DNA of 64,000 nt. Source: Phoebastria nigripes (Eukaryota; Chordata; Aves; Procellariiformes; Diomedeidae). A program made the position numbers and the translations under genes. Each line of letters starts with the position of its first letter. The stretch's first letter is position 1. Shown one piece after another: positions 22,431 to 36,600 of this stretch. The stretch spans positions 4,756,415-4,820,414 of the forward strand of contig JAYKAV010003266.1 of assembly GCA_035582835.1 (NCBI GenBank). The letters run 5' to 3'. The notes beneath the pieces were generated by a model that saw only the letters and a program-made list of their open reading frames with translations, was not told the DNA's origin and made no database searches.

Positions 22431-24639
22431 GAGAATCTGAGCCTTACTCTGTGTGTGGTTTTTCTGCCTGGCAGAAAGAGATGTCAGTTTTCTTTGTTCC
22501 CTCTCTACCTGTCTTGCACAGAATTTTTCAGGGTTTTTTTTCTCCTTAGTCCTTGCACTAGATACCTTTTTCTCCTTAGTCCTAGGTACTTGTTTCAAAA
22601 CAAGTATGCATGTTTTTAATTAAAAAAAAAAAAAAAAAAATGACATCACAAAAGACTGCAGTGATACCTGTAACTGGCGAGACTGCAACATTAAGTGACT
22701 TCACTAGCACAAAACAGGCTGAATTTAACAAAATGTTGATTCTCCACTGAGGGAAGCAAANAGATGCTGTTACAAGGCTACTTCTTACAGTAATTATTTT
22801 GATGCTGCCGAACATATTTCTGCTTTTCTGTTGCTACTGGAGCATTTGTGTGGACACATTTAATTATGTTATTGGAGTTGTTGTGTCAGTAGTTATTAAT
22901 GCTCAGTTCCCTTCTTAGCATAAAGGGATGTGTTGTTGAAGACATATCCCAGGCCCTTCAGTTTATTAAAAGGATTTTGCTTTTGACGAGCTGTATGTAA
23001 CGCAGGTGCACAATTCCAATTGAATGAGAAGAATTTATTCTGTTTGCATAACTGGCTGCTCTGTGCGTGTCGGTTGTCATCCGTTTCAGTCTGCAGAACT
23101 GTCCAACTCATTCCTGGCATATTTGCATCCAATATGAAAGCATGGGAGTGATTTGCATCTTAGAAGAAAGTGTTTGGTTAGCAGAACTGCGAGGGCTCCT
23201 TTTCCGAGTTGCTCTCTGCTACGGGACAGGACAATCCAATCGTTTAGAAGAGATTATATTTTTAGGAGCTTGTGCGCTTTCAACAATCTCCTGTAAAGAA
23301 TATGGTGTAGTTGAGACATCAGATATTTAATAGCTCAATATTTAATAGCTGTGTTCAACAAACATTGAGATGAGGCAAAAGTTAGAGGATGTTTCTACAA
23401 TAAACCATACTGGGAGTAGACTTCTGCAGTGCACAGCACTTGGGCTGGACCGGCGTAGAGGTTCTGCAGCACCGGCGCAGGGGATCCTGCTGCTCCTGTG
23501 CCTGACAGCAAAGGGGTCGTGGTGCAGCTTCATCTCCCACGTCAGGTTCTGCAAGCATCAGACACCGAGTAGATTGCAAGGAGCTGAAATGATTGTACCA
23601 AGGCGTATCTTGGAAGGTGAATGTGTCTCCCTGATCAATAATCCGAGCGGTTTTCAGCTTTACGGTGGAGCTGGATTGCTTTTACATCAAACATACAACG
23701 CACACCACCAATGCATATTAATGACTTTCTCCTGGGGGAAAAAAAATAGGTGGGAATTGGTGATGGCCAGCACTGGGCTTTGAGAAAAGTTCGAGGCTTC
23801 TACGCCACTTGAGTTCCCTGCGCCTACTGTCGGGTTAAAACAGAACGTACTCAGTGAAGTACAAAGCATGTGGTTTTCTTGTCACGGAGCTGTTAAAGGC
23901 GTGACTGATCAGTGCAAGGCTCCAGTGGGTATGCCGTGCTTGCAGAACAGCGTCACCATTTATGTGGGGTTCCCTTTGCTGAGCGTCTCCTTGAAAGCAA
24001 AATGCTCCCTGTAATCCAAGCTGGAATCTCGCAGTTTGTGAAATGGTCTCATTCGTTGTCGTCCNTCAAAGAGTTACAATGCAAACATAAACTAAGTAGC
24101 ACAGAAACTGCTTGAAAGTGAGATTTTTTTTTTTCATTCGGCGGCGTCATTGGTTACACTGGTTTATATTTAACATTTTATTTTTTCTTTAGTGTGAGCA
24201 CCTTTTTAAAAAAATCTTATTTTTGGCTGACCTGGGATAGTCTTGGGAAGGGAGTGACAAAGAAGAGGTGTGAAACATAAGCTGGTTTGTGCCTTGTGGA
24301 TTTTCGCCCGCAGCTCCAAGAGTGTGACTAATCAACGTTATTTAATAGAGCCAAAAGCACGTAATTAAAAGCTGCCTAAAATGGCTGGCACCCTCGCTTC
24401 CCCTTGATGCTTCTTGCGTTGCCGTTAGCGCTCGGCACCGCGGGGGAGGGACGAGTCGGGCCGCAGCCCTGCCCGCGGCGGGGGAGTGGGGGTGCCCCGT
24501 GGGGCCGCCCCTCCGCGCACACGCGTGGAGTGCGGCTGCGGCGCGCGCGGGGGCCGCCAGGGGGCGCGGCGGGGCGGGAGGCGGTGGCGCCGCGATGGGG
24601 TCCCGCCGCCCGCGGGCCTGAGCCCCGCCGCCCCGCGGC
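22431..24639. other. SNRPC-BLTP3A intergenic region and BLTP3A promoter
   Basis: It contains a 30-base direct duplication at about 22541-22584 and an A-run at 22622-22640. Several open frames (for example 23370-23783) have no recognisable homology. From about 24420 it becomes a CpG island that leads into BLTP3A exon 1; I see no TATA box. No gene, RNA or transposon is supported. Confidence 0.75.
22541..22584. repeat. short direct duplication downstream of SNRPC
   Basis: TCTCCTTAGTCCT occurs at 22541 and again at 22571, preceded by T-runs both times, so a 30-base unit is partly repeated. Confidence 0.7.
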
Positions 24640-27600
24640 ATGGCCGGCATCATCAAGAAGCAGATCCTGAAGCACCTCTCCCGGTGAGGCACCCGCGCCC
24701 GGTCCTCCTCCTCCTCCTCCTCCTCCTCCCGGGGGGCTGCGGGTGAGGGAGGGCCCGGGCCTGAGGCGGGGCGGTGGGTGAGGGCCCGGGCCTGAGGGGC
24801 CGCTGTGGGGCTTGGGGACCGCAGGGCCCTCCTGGCAGCCCCGCTGTGGAGCTGCCGGGCCCGGGGGCGGTGGTCTTGGGGCCNNNNNNNNNNNNNNNNN
24901 NNNNNNNNNNNNNNNNNNNNNNNNNNNNNNNNNNNNNNNNNNNNNNNNNNNNNNNNNNNNNNNNNNNNNNNNNNNNNNNNNNNNNNNNNNNNNNNNNNNN
25001 NNNNNNNNNNNNNNNNNNNNNNNNNNNNNNNNNNNNNNNNNNNNNNNNNNNNNNNNNNNNNNNNNNNNNNNNNNNNNNNNNNNNNNNNNNNNNNNNNNNN
25101 NNNNNNNNNNNNNNNNNNNNNNNNNNNNNNNNNNNNNNNNNNNNNNNNNNNNNNNNNNNNNNNNNNNNNNNNNNNNNNNNNNNNNNNNNCGGGGGTGGGT
25201 GTGAGGGTCGGGGGCTGCCGGGCCCGGGGGGGGTGTCTGAGGGCCGAGGGGGCTGTGGAGCTGCCGGGCCCGGTGGGGTGGTCTGAGGGCTGTGGGGCCC
25301 GGGGGTGGGTCTGAGGGCCCGGGGGTGTTTGAGGGCCGAGGGCTATGGGCCCGGGGGGCTGAGGGCCCGGGGGGAGCGGGCCCGGCCTGCCGCGAGCGGG
25401 CCCTGCCGCCCTCCCCTCAGGGCCGAGTCCTGCTGGGGTCAGGCCCCTCAGACCCCCGGGTCGGTGCCCCCGGTGTGCGGGAGCTGCGGTGGAGGTTTCC
25501 AGCCCGGCCTGGCTCCTGCCGCTGCCGGTCTTGCCGTGGTGCCGCTGGCGTAGGGCACCGACCGGGCGTGTGCTCCTGGGGGGCTGCGTTTGCTGACCCT
25601 TGGGGTAGCTGTAGCCCTGGGCTGCTTCCAACAGCAGCTCCCGCTCGGCTGGGAGCGGGTGACCGTGAATAAAAGTTCAAGAGGCGAGAGGAGAATATGA
25701 ACAGCGAAAGGTACCGAGGGCGAGAAGGAATGCTGTAATACCTGATACACATAGCACACGCTCAGGCACTTGGTTGTCATTTTTGTGGATGTTTTGTCAT
25801 TTTCAATGAAGTCCATTAAAGGCACTAAAAGGTGCATTGAGGAAGACCATCGTCTGGTGCTTCGTGTATAAGACTGCAAGTCAGTAAATCCAGCTTCAGC
25901 TGTGGCTCTGCCACTGACTTGGGGGTTGACTTTGGGCAAATTGCAGTGCCTCAGTTCCCCTGCCATTTGAAAGAAAAGAGCTGCATGAGAGCTAGCGGTT
26001 CTTGTGTTATCTGATGGCCACGGGCACGTCCTCCCTCTGCATTGCTGAAAGATCAGAATAATATGATGAAACATAAAGGTGGCATATCTCAGAGGATACT
26101 GATACTGAGCACAGCATTGCACAGTGCTTTTCCTCTGTGCTTTATGAGCTGCAGATGATCAAGTCCTTTCCATTTTTACTTGTGGAGAAGCTCAGATACA
26201 AAGCCAAGGGCTTGAAGTGACTTGTGTGGGGTGTCAGTGCTGAGCAAGGAATTAAGACCTGGCAATCCTGGCTCTCTGAGGCTGGTAGTAAATCCTGAGA
26301 GTTTCTGGAACCTCAGAAGAATCCCTACAAACTTTAAGCGAGCAGTCTCCTCAATAAAGTGTCTGTCTGTGGTGGTTCTGAGTCACTAGTTGCTCAGTAC
26401 TCCAGCTTTCCAGGCAGTGTACCAAACAGGAATGTAATAGAGCCTGCTGCTTGATCTGAACAGTGCGCTAATTTAAATGAATTTCTGCTAGACCTGACAT
26501 CACAAATCTCCGAGCTTTCTGTCTCATTCCAGCTCAAATCGGCATGTCATGCTCATTATGGATTCAGTCTTCTTGTCAGGAGGCACTGAAGTATTTATAA
26601 CACGGAGAGGTGGATGAGAGCAGTTATTAATGGAGGCTGAAATAGAGCTGGGCTTTATTCCTAGGTACCACTCCTCCTAGGATGAAAGAGTGCATGTGTT
26701 GTTCTTACGGATGATTCTCTTTCTTTAGATAAATACACTTTTCTTGCTGGTGCTTTTACTTAATTTTGCTTTTCACTCTCCCTTACCTCGCACTGTTATA
26801 ACACGTTCCTGCTCAAAGTGCCCCCTTTTTTCCCCTCCGATCGGGCCGGTTGTTAGTGTTCACCTGTGTCTCTCTGTGCAGTTCCAGGGAGAACAGGGAG
26901 TCACGAAAAATTCTGGAGCTTTACCTGTTTTCCTACCAGCTGGACTTACTCTGTTATTTGGGGTGGTTGGTCTGATCCTGCCCCTCTCTTGCATACGTAT
27001 TGTGGATGTTTAGCAGAAATGCATTTTGAACACAGTTTAATGTTGTATAAAAAAGATGATGTTCTTCCATTCTGGTTTTGTTTCCTCTAAATACCTCAGC
27101 TTTGCACTCCCTTTGGGTCTTTCTTTCAGCTATGCTCATTTGCCGGGAAGAATTTTGCTACTGAATCATTAATCTTCCTTTATTTTCTGCTTTCCATTTG
27201 CATTTGAAATAATTCCTTGTTCCTCTTGTTATGTCTTCATTTGAAGTCATTCTGCATGGGATGTGTTTTTGTTCCTTTTCTGTCTGGAAATTTGCAAGGA
27301 AGGGTCACGAGAGACAGCAAGATCAGGGAAATATGAAAGTTATTTCACACCAACTGTTCAGATTAAGTGAATCACATGTCAAATAGGATGACAGTGGTTA
27401 CTTGCGGTGATCTGTAAAGCTGGGCTTTGCTGTCAGTGACAGAGCTGAGTTGTGAATGTATTTTAGAAGGCTTAGCCTGTGTTGTGCTTCAGCAGCTTAA
27501 ATTCCTAGAGCAGAAGAATCTGAAAACTTGCAGTGCTTTCACCATCTGTGCTTTTCACTCTTTTGTCCTATATTTAGCTTGGAAAAGAAAACAGATTAGG

Positions 27601-30600
27601 TGGTTTCACGTTTTGGTTCTTCTATACACATGGCTGCAGTATTGGGATGGCAGATTCTGCAGGGAGAATGTTTATAACCAAACATCAAACCGTTACAGCT
27701 GGGACAAAGGGCTCTCCCTGCGAGCTGTCTGAAGCGTCAGCTGCTGGGTGTGTGTTTGAACTTGAATCTGGTTTGAACTCCTCCGAGGCTGTACAATAAG
27801 AGCAGTACTTTGAATTGTGTTTACCAGTCTGTGATTATTCATGGAAGCACATCTATTGCTTTAAAATAAAAACAGTGATTTGCCTTTACCTCCTTCTGGT
27901 TTTGTTTGAAAGTACCCTCTTTTTATTATCCTTTTTTTTTTTTTTTTAAGTAGTGCTCAGTGCAGCTGTAGCAGATACTTCATCTCAGAGTATTATAAAG
28001 GTGGTTTTTATCCCCATTTGGTAAACAGGGGAACTGAGGCAAGCCAAACTGTCCAAACTTACTTAATATAACACTTCGGGATTTGAGTTCTCAGTACTGC
28101 AGTGTAAATCCTTATCAAAATTATTTTTATTTAATTTCATTAGGAAGCTTTTATCCACTGCTGCATCTGACAATTGCTTTGTGACATTTTCTTCTATTAC
28201 ACGTGTTAAAACTTGTGAGCTTGTGGAGTAATAGGCCCTAATAGACCATCTAATTGCGCACATTAACACNGTTTCCAGAGGAAATGCAACATGTAATCCT
28301 TCTGTTTGGAAGAAAAGAATAAAAGTTAGGTGGAGAAAATAATCGGGTAATAGCTTTGCTTGCTCCAGTTCCAAAGGGCCGATGTGAAAGAGCCACTGAG
28401 TCAGAAGCCTCTGAAAGAAAGAAAAGCTGGTGTCAGCAGAGGAGCTGGGGTGGGGTTTGGGAGCAGGTTTGAATGNGGGGGAAGGAGACGACAAGTGTAT
28501 CTAGCTATGACAGGAGCCCTGGAGAACTGCAGCTGAGGAGGAACTTCAGAAATCTCTGAAAGTAGGGTGAGAAGGAAGCAGAGGAGAAATGAGAGAGAAA
28601 AGTTGGCTGGGGTAACGCCAGCCCTATTGCTGAGAAGATACAGAGGAAAACCAGCATGGGAAATGAGACCTGTTTGCAGAGGGAAGAGTGCGGTGCATAA
28701 GCCACCAGTCCGGGCAGCTGGCCCAGTTGATAACAGATGCGTGCAACAGAAATGTAGGCGATACTGGGCTGGTGGTTTTGTCTTTGCTAGAACCGTGCTT
28801 GTAAACAGGGCCTGACGCTCGCAGAGGCCCTTCATTGCTGAGTATATGAAGTACTTGAGTGCCACTGGGATTTCTGCTCTGCTTTATTCCCAGTCTGTTA
28901 CACTGGATTACTAGACACGTAGGATCTCAGCTGCTGTTCTGTGTGTTGGTTGGGACAGTATCTGCAAGGCACTGTGTTGCTGTGGAGCAAGACTGGGAAC
29001 TGTGGAAGGGATTAAGACAGTGTTTGTAGCAAGGTTTTCTGTGTCATCTTATACTTCTGTTGGTTGGTTTGTTTCTTCCTTTCCCAGGTTTTGGAGGTTG
29101 CTGAATGACGGGTAACGTTTTGGACAGTACAACTTTTCCAACGAAGGCTGAAGCCAAATTATCTTTGGCAGGTGCAAGGCTGCGCAGCCAGGTTTATCGA
29201 TNGTGCCGTCAATTGTCACTTCTTCTCCATCCTGATGTCATACAGAGGAAGACGAGGCATGGCAGAACTGTCTTTCATAGCGCAGTATTGGAGTCACCTT
29301 TTTGGATAATAAGATGGGCTTTAGAAACAGAATTTTAAAAAATCCTAGAAAACAAAACAATTGAGTAGCGTGTGCAGGGTGTAATACTTTGATGCTTGTA
29401 GATATTGGTCAAGTACGCAGCCAGAAGAAACAGCATCATGTAACTCCTCATGAATCGTACTGCATCTTAATAGAGCTTTTCTTCTCAGTTCCCAGTTCCC
29501 AGGCCATATATCCCTTTTTCCAGATGAGATTGCCTTGACTCCTCCCCTCTTTCATTTGCAATTGCACCTAGTCCTTGCAACAGATGAAACCACTGCTAGT
29601 AGGTAAGTGAAAATATCAGGAAAGCCTATAGTGCCTCTTTAGTTTCTTCTAGATCAATTTAGCAGTAAGGAACACGTGGGTGTCGCAGAGTGCGCCGAGC
29701 TAGGAACACGTAGGCTTCTGTGGGCTGTTATGAAATAACTTGGATGTAAGAATCTCACAATCCTCCTGGCCCTAAAAATGCATTTGGGATTACCCCTTCC
29801 AGGCAGTTCAGTGCCACATGCGAAGAATTCAGAGCTGGCTCCAGGACCAAGAACTGCTCTCTGCCACATAAGCCCTGCCTGTTCTGTGGCATTACTGGAT
29901 TAGCTCTTCAGTTAGTCTTGGAGCTGTTTGTGCCTCCGTGCTCAAAAGTACGTGATCTTCTTCCCTGCCCTCGATCTACCCCCACCATCAAAGACATGCT
30001 CTCAGGCTAAGACAGGACAAAGAAAGGCCATTGTAGCTGATGGTCATCCTGCTGTTTGGTGGTACTAGACTCTCTGAGGTCAGGATGGCAGAGGTGAGAT
30101 GCGTTATTCCAAGGAGACCCATCCTTCTCCTCAGAAAAGATGGGAACAAGAGGCAGAAGCGGTGGTTCTTCAGCCAAGAAGATGGGATTCAGTCTCTGCC
30201 GTTCAGGAATCGTTGAGATGGGCTCTGTGTCTTGCACTGGGCAGAAAGTCAGATCATGTTATCAGATATGCATCACTTGCCCAACATGGAGGGGTGGGGA
30301 ATTCCCTAAGTCCAAAGAGCACTTCTTTCCCCTCAGTGCTTAGATTTCTTGGCTAAATGCTGCAATCTGGAAATCACTATAAGAAAATACAGTCTGAATT
30401 CTCCGGTCTGTTTACTTCTCACTTGTCCTGAAGTGTTTTGCAGCATCGCTGCGTGCTCGAACGCTGAGATGCAGCTGTGCCCTTGCAGTGGCAGTCAAAG
30501 TGATGGCACATTCAGTTAGTAAAATGTGTTGGAAACTCTCTGATTTAGAAACACCTACTGTCACTATAAGGTGTGTGCTTACCACTTAACCCTTGGGGTT

Positions 30601-33600
30601 TCTCCGAGTTTCCTGACCTTGATTCTAAATGAACTGGAAGAAATTTAAAGAGCATGGTGGGTAGGGAGGAAAGCAAGGAAATTGCATCTGGGAATGGCCT
30701 GATGAAGCTACAGAATCATGGAGTGATTTAGGCAGAAGAGAACCTTTGCCTGGGACAGAGTCTCTTTGCTAGAATTGAGATGAACATTGCAATTTTGGCT
30801 TTAGCTGCTTTCATATCCTCCTTCAGTGCTCAGGGAAATTTCTACCACTGAAGACGATAATTTGCCTAAAATAGCTGTTGCAGCTATGGGAAATATGTGA
30901 AACCACAAAGCTGCTAGCAGTTAAAAATTGATGATAATAAAAGCCATTACTTTTCCATCTGCAAAGCATTCTGTTCCTGCTTTTCCATGCATTCTGTTCA
31001 GCCAGGTAGTAATTTCTTTGGTGCCCAAGTGCCACAAAGCACACAAGTTGGAATCCAAAGCATGAAGGCTTGAAAAACAAATCTGGTAGCTAAAGCCCAA
31101 AATAACACCCTCCTGCAGCCAGCACTCGGACAAACAACAGCAGAGAATAACAGGAGGGATGTGGTTGTGTTCTCACACCTGCAAGGGGCTTGCACGCATT
31201 TTGGCATGGCTGAAGAGGACTTGAGCAACACAAGTATGTTACAGAGAGCAGGTAACCCAGGTGTGGATAACCTCCCTGAATTTTTAAGTTCGACATCTTG
31301 ATCTTCATGTGGCTGAGAGCAGCAGGACACACGTCTCAAAAGGTGGGAGGGTTTGGGGAGGGATGGGAGATGCCCGCAGCTCAGCCGCCGCCAGGCTGTG
31401 TTGGGTAGGGCATGCGGTTGGGTCTGGAGGGCAGTCGGCAGTGTGGTGCTTCATGTGGCTATGGGGAAGTTGCTTAATCATTTGGTGTCATAGTTTCCCC
31501 AGTGGTTAAGTAGAGATAATACTAATGAGTCAGTTTGTGCATTGCTCTGAAAATAGCCCTGGGAACACTGGCAAATACAAGCAGTTTTGGGAATGGGGTG
31601 GAAACAGTTTGTAGCACGAAACTCTGAGCCAATTTATAAGAAAGAAGCTTTGTCAAGTCTCCTTCCCAGCAGTGGCTGCTATTTTGCGGGCCATCAGGCA
31701 GAGCTCCTGAGGTATCCAGCATTGAACCGCTGGTAGTAAGTTTGTCTCTTAAGTTCTTACATGCTGTGTCTAGCAAAGCATTTAAGGCTGGATGCAAACC
31801 CTTTAATGTTGTAATTTGGAAATATCTTATTTTCCTAGTGCATTTTGATGGCTTTCTTACTTCTGAAAATTTTAATATTGAGGAATTCTTGATGGAAAGA
31901 TGGAACCCTAGGCTATTAAGGAGTAAAGTAATAAACAGCTACCACTTCTTTGTTCAAGACAGGGGTGGGAAAAGAGAGTGCGCNCATAACAGGACGTGGC
32001 ATTTTCCTTTCACAGAGAGTAATCGCTAAAATCGGGGTTGCTGTGCTGCAGTTTACCCGAAGAACCAAATTGTGAGTTTTACGAAGTGTCAGCTGCTGGA
32101 TGCAAGGTGTTTCCATCCACTTCCACTCGGCTTGAGAGAGAGAAGTGTGCTGTTTCTGGAATGCTAAATAGACTCTTGTTGCAGCAAAAATAAATTGCAC
32201 TTCAGTAGCTCAGGAGGAAAATGTGGCTGGATATATCCTCGCATTCAGCTGCCGGGTTTTGCAGAGCCTTGCGCTGGCTGCATGGAACCTCTCCACACCA
32301 CTGCTACTCTTCAGACTAAGTGCTGGGTCGGGAAAAGGGGCTGTTAAACATGACTCGTCTCCCCTTGTCTTATTTCTCCTAGGCTCCTTGAGCTCTTACC
32401 TCCTCTGCAGCTGCTCAGTTGAGTCTGAATTATGTAATAACCTGTTATTTTCTGCAGGTTGGAAACAAAAATGCAGATTGGATTGCAGGGTGAATAATTT
32501 CTTAAAATCTGAGAAGTGGGGCTTCTGACTAGTGCATTTATTTATATGTTTCTTCCTAGTTTTCTTTCGTGTGTTGTTACTTGCTTGAGGTTTAGTCTTG
32601 GGAAATTCCCTGGCAGCTGATGAGGGTTTGCATTCCAGATTTCGGAGCATGGGGCAGCTGGCATTTAAACTTTACTGAGCTTCCAGCCGATGAGCTAGAA
32701 ATAGTAAAACAGTTCCTCAGCGAGGTGGAGTTCAACCCCTGCCAAAAAGACGGCCTCTTTTCCTTTCAGATTAGTTTGTGGTTTGCTTTACAGGTCTCCT
32801 AGTACCAAATTAGTTGACAGTGGGTGTGGTGCAAGAAGCGCACCTAGTCTGGAGCCTTTGCAGTTTTCCAGTATTCAGAGCGTTTAGTCATTTCTGTTTG
32901 GGACAAGAAAGTGTCCTCAGGGGTCTGAGTACGTGGGGAGGCAAGCTTCAGGGAGGAGCGAGCTGACATTCGTGCTTTGTGTAATAGTTTGGTCTCATTC
33001 CTGATCTGTTTGGAAATGTTGATTTTCCTCTGCAAGTTTAACTTTGAATTGAATTTCTAAGTCTTTTTATCTTAGCCATGTTGTATTGCAATAGATAACT
33101 TGGAGCTGAGAGAACTGATAACTTGTTTGTTTTGGGCCTAAAGATGTTTTATGGCCCATGTGAAACTGCATTTGGCTTTGGGTGGTTGAGTGGTCCAGCC
33201 TTTTATTCAATGTAGATGAAGCTTGGAAAAACAGAAAGCTGGTAATTTAAAGCCACCAGTGGCAGTGTATACAGGCACATCAATAGACTTAAATCCACCC
33301 TGAAAAGGAGCCTACCAGTATAGTGCTAAAGGCTGTTACCAGGTTATATGGTAACATGTACAGAGTTTGTTGTGTAAACTTAAGTAGGGCAAAGTCATCA
33401 GGATTATTGCATTGGGACCTCTTTGTCCGCAAAGGAAAATATTATTGCCTACCAGTATATCTAGGGTACACTGCTACTGCACGCAGTGTAGAGCTGGAGT
33501 TATGGAGGTGATTTTCAGTCATAAGATGTGGTGCTTATCCCTCTTCTAAACAAGTGGTTGGTTTGGTATCGATCAGATTCTATTAAATTCTAAATGGCTT

Positions 33601-36600
33601 TATACTAAATTGGTATGATACCAACTAGATTAGTACTAGATACCGTCTAATACTGTGCATAAATTAGTCTCATCTTCTGCTAATTCAGTGTGTTTCTCTT
33701 CCTTGTCTGCATCTCTGAATCTCTTAATTTTGAGTAGTACTGTGCATGCTCACCAGACAGATTGTTCCACAGTTATACCAAAAGCTTGAATAAGTAAAAC
33801 AGCTTTTCTTCCTGAAAGGGCTTTTACTTCTTCCTCCTATGTGTCTTCGAGGCAGCTATTTTTTCCCTTTTTACAGAAGTTTTGATCACTTGCCCAGTTT
33901 TATTTCCTCCGAAATTATTTTTCAGTTCATTCTCAGACACGTATCTTGCAGTTAAAGCTTCTGCTGCTGTCTTCCTTGAAAGTCTTCCTGTATTTGGAAG
34001 TCACTGACCTTTTCTTTTACCAGTCGTGAACCTTTTTTTCCAAGTAAACATGCTCTTTGGCTCCTGAGATAAGAAGGTTTAATCAGAGATTTCTGGATTA
34101 TAGGAGATCTTCCCAAGGAAGATGGAAATCCCATTAAATGGCCTGTCCAAAACCTAACCGGACAAGGCTCTGGGAAAGATTTTGGGTAAGGAGCAAATCT
34201 GCATTGGCCTGAATATAGTTTTTTTCCATTTTTGTCCTTCTGCCATAGTGGCTTAGATTATGTATTTGTGTTACAAATTAAAGCAGAAAATCTTCATCTC
34301 TTCCCTTGCTGTTACACCTGTGAAGGCACGAACCTTGTTTGCAGCAGTTTCCCAGGGGCCCTTACTATTGCTTGTCTGTTTTCAGATTGCAGCTGACAAG
34401 TTACCCCCTTCCTGGCTTACTTGTGTTTTGAGTATTTTTCCATCTATCTGCAACTGTGGCTAGTATTGCAAGCTACTTGCTTCTGCCAATAGATGATGCT
34501 TGTCATTAAGTAAAACCAAGGTCACTGGTGTACTGCTAATTAGTTCTCACATATAATAACCATAGTAACAAAGATATTAATAGAAATAAATGTGTTTAGC
34601 TGTAGGCAGTGGTTATGTACAATAGACAATGATTACTGAATAACTGCAGAAGAAGCCGAGACAGAAAATCTAGTTTGAGCATATGAAGCTACTGACGAGA
34701 GGGTTCCCGTACCACGTGGCAGCAAGGTAATGAGAGAGATGGATCTGAAAAGAAGTTTTATGATTTCAGATGTCTCCTCTTGACATTATCTGTCTACGTA
34801 TTTGCTCAGTTGGAGACAGTGTGGCCAGACAGCTACAGATGTGAGCATAAATTTATTATTTATGATTATAGCCTGGCTTCGGGCCAGCAATCAGATTTGG
34901 CCAAACTCCCTATTGCAATCAGTGAGTTTGTGGCCTCTGGATACGCAAGCTGATGAATCGGGCAGTCGTTCTTTTAGGAGTGACATTTTTTGATGTATAT
35001 TCAAGCTGATGATTGAGCAAATAGACTGACCCTCCTGTGCCTTCCCCATCTAAAACATGAAATGAGGCTTCAGAGCAAATCAAATCATGATCTCAGAAAC
35101 TGCCCAGGAAAGCTGAGGGTTTCTGTAAAGAACATCATTCTTTTAGGCCAAATCCCAAGAAGGTGTTGAGGTTTAAATCATCTGGGTGTTGTTAGCTTCT
35201 TAGGAAAGAGTGAGACCTTCAGTCTGCTATGAAATTAGGATAGCGCTGTTAACGACTGTATCTGTCTGCTTCTTATGAACATCGATTGAGAGCCCTAATG
35301 CTTGTGTCATCTAAAGTGGAACGAAACAGTGGGAAACAGACTGTAGGGAAAACTCTTCCCTGCAAACCACTGGGCTAAGTAAGAGGCTTGACCTAGCAGG
35401 ACTTCCCTAGCTATAGCTGTTGTAAGCTTCTAGCTTGTATTTCCCGTTGCCTCGATTGTGAATGCAGCAAGACCTTTTTAGTCACTTGAAGGCTTTCTAT
35501 GGATGCTGGTGGCTGCGATGGTCCCTTTGGCTATTGTGCAGCAGATCAGCTTCTGGCCGGCAGACGCTTTCAGAGCCAAAATGTTGCTCATGGTATTGTT
35601 AGTGTGGATGCATGCGTGCTGGTGTAAGTGTACACAGATGCAAAATGCCTTTGTGACTCTGCAGTGACAATTCCATAAAAGATAGAAAAAGGTTTTCTGG
35701 TTTGACTTTTGTCATGGTAATCCTGGCAAGCTCAAAAGGAGTGCTGTCCTTTGAGTTTACTGGCTTAGCACTACGTGACTTCTGTTAGAGTTGCAAAAAA
35801 AAAAAAAAAAAAAAAAGTGCAAATATCCCACGCTGTCAGTTTTCCTAATAGCTACCATTTTCATTCACTTTTCTCTAAGCCAGCAATCCATGCTGCCAAA
35901 AATGTTACTGTTGATGAGTATGAATGGAGTGAGTCTGCCAACAAACATCTAAAATTGTCTGCTCTCACTGCTTTTTCCTTGCCCTGGCAGTGACCAAAGC
36001 AGTTCCTTTCAAGAAGTAATGAAGATTTGGCATCTATGAACTCCCGAGTTCACAGGCACACTTCATCTGTTTTCCTCTTGTAAGCCCCATCTAACATGCG
36101 TTATCTGTATCAAAATTTCTTAAATGTGAAGATTTATTCCATTTGAAGATCTCTGATTCCTTTACAGGGGGAGAAACTGAGAGCAGGGGACTTGGTAATA
36201 GGCATACCTTCAGGAATTTTGACTGTGTGGTTTAAAAGAGAGAATTTGTTTCAGTTTCAGATTTTTGTTTACAAAACTTGCATCTTCTGTTGTCCCATCA
36301 TCGGTGGGGTCTGTGGCCTCTCCTTTGGGGGTGGAATGGCATGTTGTGGTGCATCTAGAATGCCTCATGGAAAGGATTCTTCTGTAGAGTCTGGTAGTAC
36401 TCGTGGTAGTTTTCTTACCTGTTCAGCAGGATTTCTGCAGCCTTTCCCTGTAGATGATTACAAATAGTTATTTGTTTTTAGCTAGATCATGTTTCATACC
36501 ACTCCCTCCACCAGTGTCCTGTTTCACAGCTTTAGCGTCCTTTCACTTTGTTTCTGTTTTTTTGATACACATACACACTAAATAAAAGTAATTCCCTGGT

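Larger units (their letters stand above)
24420..25680. promoter_or_regulatory. BLTP3A: CpG island at the 5' end of BLTP3A
   Basis: Very high G+C with abundant CpG upstream of and around exon 1, extending into intron 1. The island is interrupted by a run of Ns. Transcription most likely starts in about 24550-24640. Confidence 0.8.

Noticed and set aside
23370..23783. 137-codon plus-strand frame between SNRPC and BLTP3A
   Set aside because: No homology that I recognise, no low-complexity or codon signal, and no exon partner. I could not support a gene.
24342..25631. Long minus-strand open frame of more than 400 codons
   Set aside because: It is open only because 306 Ns are read as sense codons and because the DNA is GC-rich. 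It runs antisense to BLTP3A exon 1 and matches nothing I know.
28063..28865. Two overlapping minus-strand frames of about 150 codons in BLTP3A intron 1
   Set aside because: They contain N residues and show no family resemblance. They lie antisense in an intron.
30710..30765. Possible old CR1 remnant (sequence like AGAATCATGGAGTGATTTAGG)
   Set aside because: Only about 40 bases resemble a CR1 tail and the rest does not follow. Too weak to annotate without a repeat-library search.
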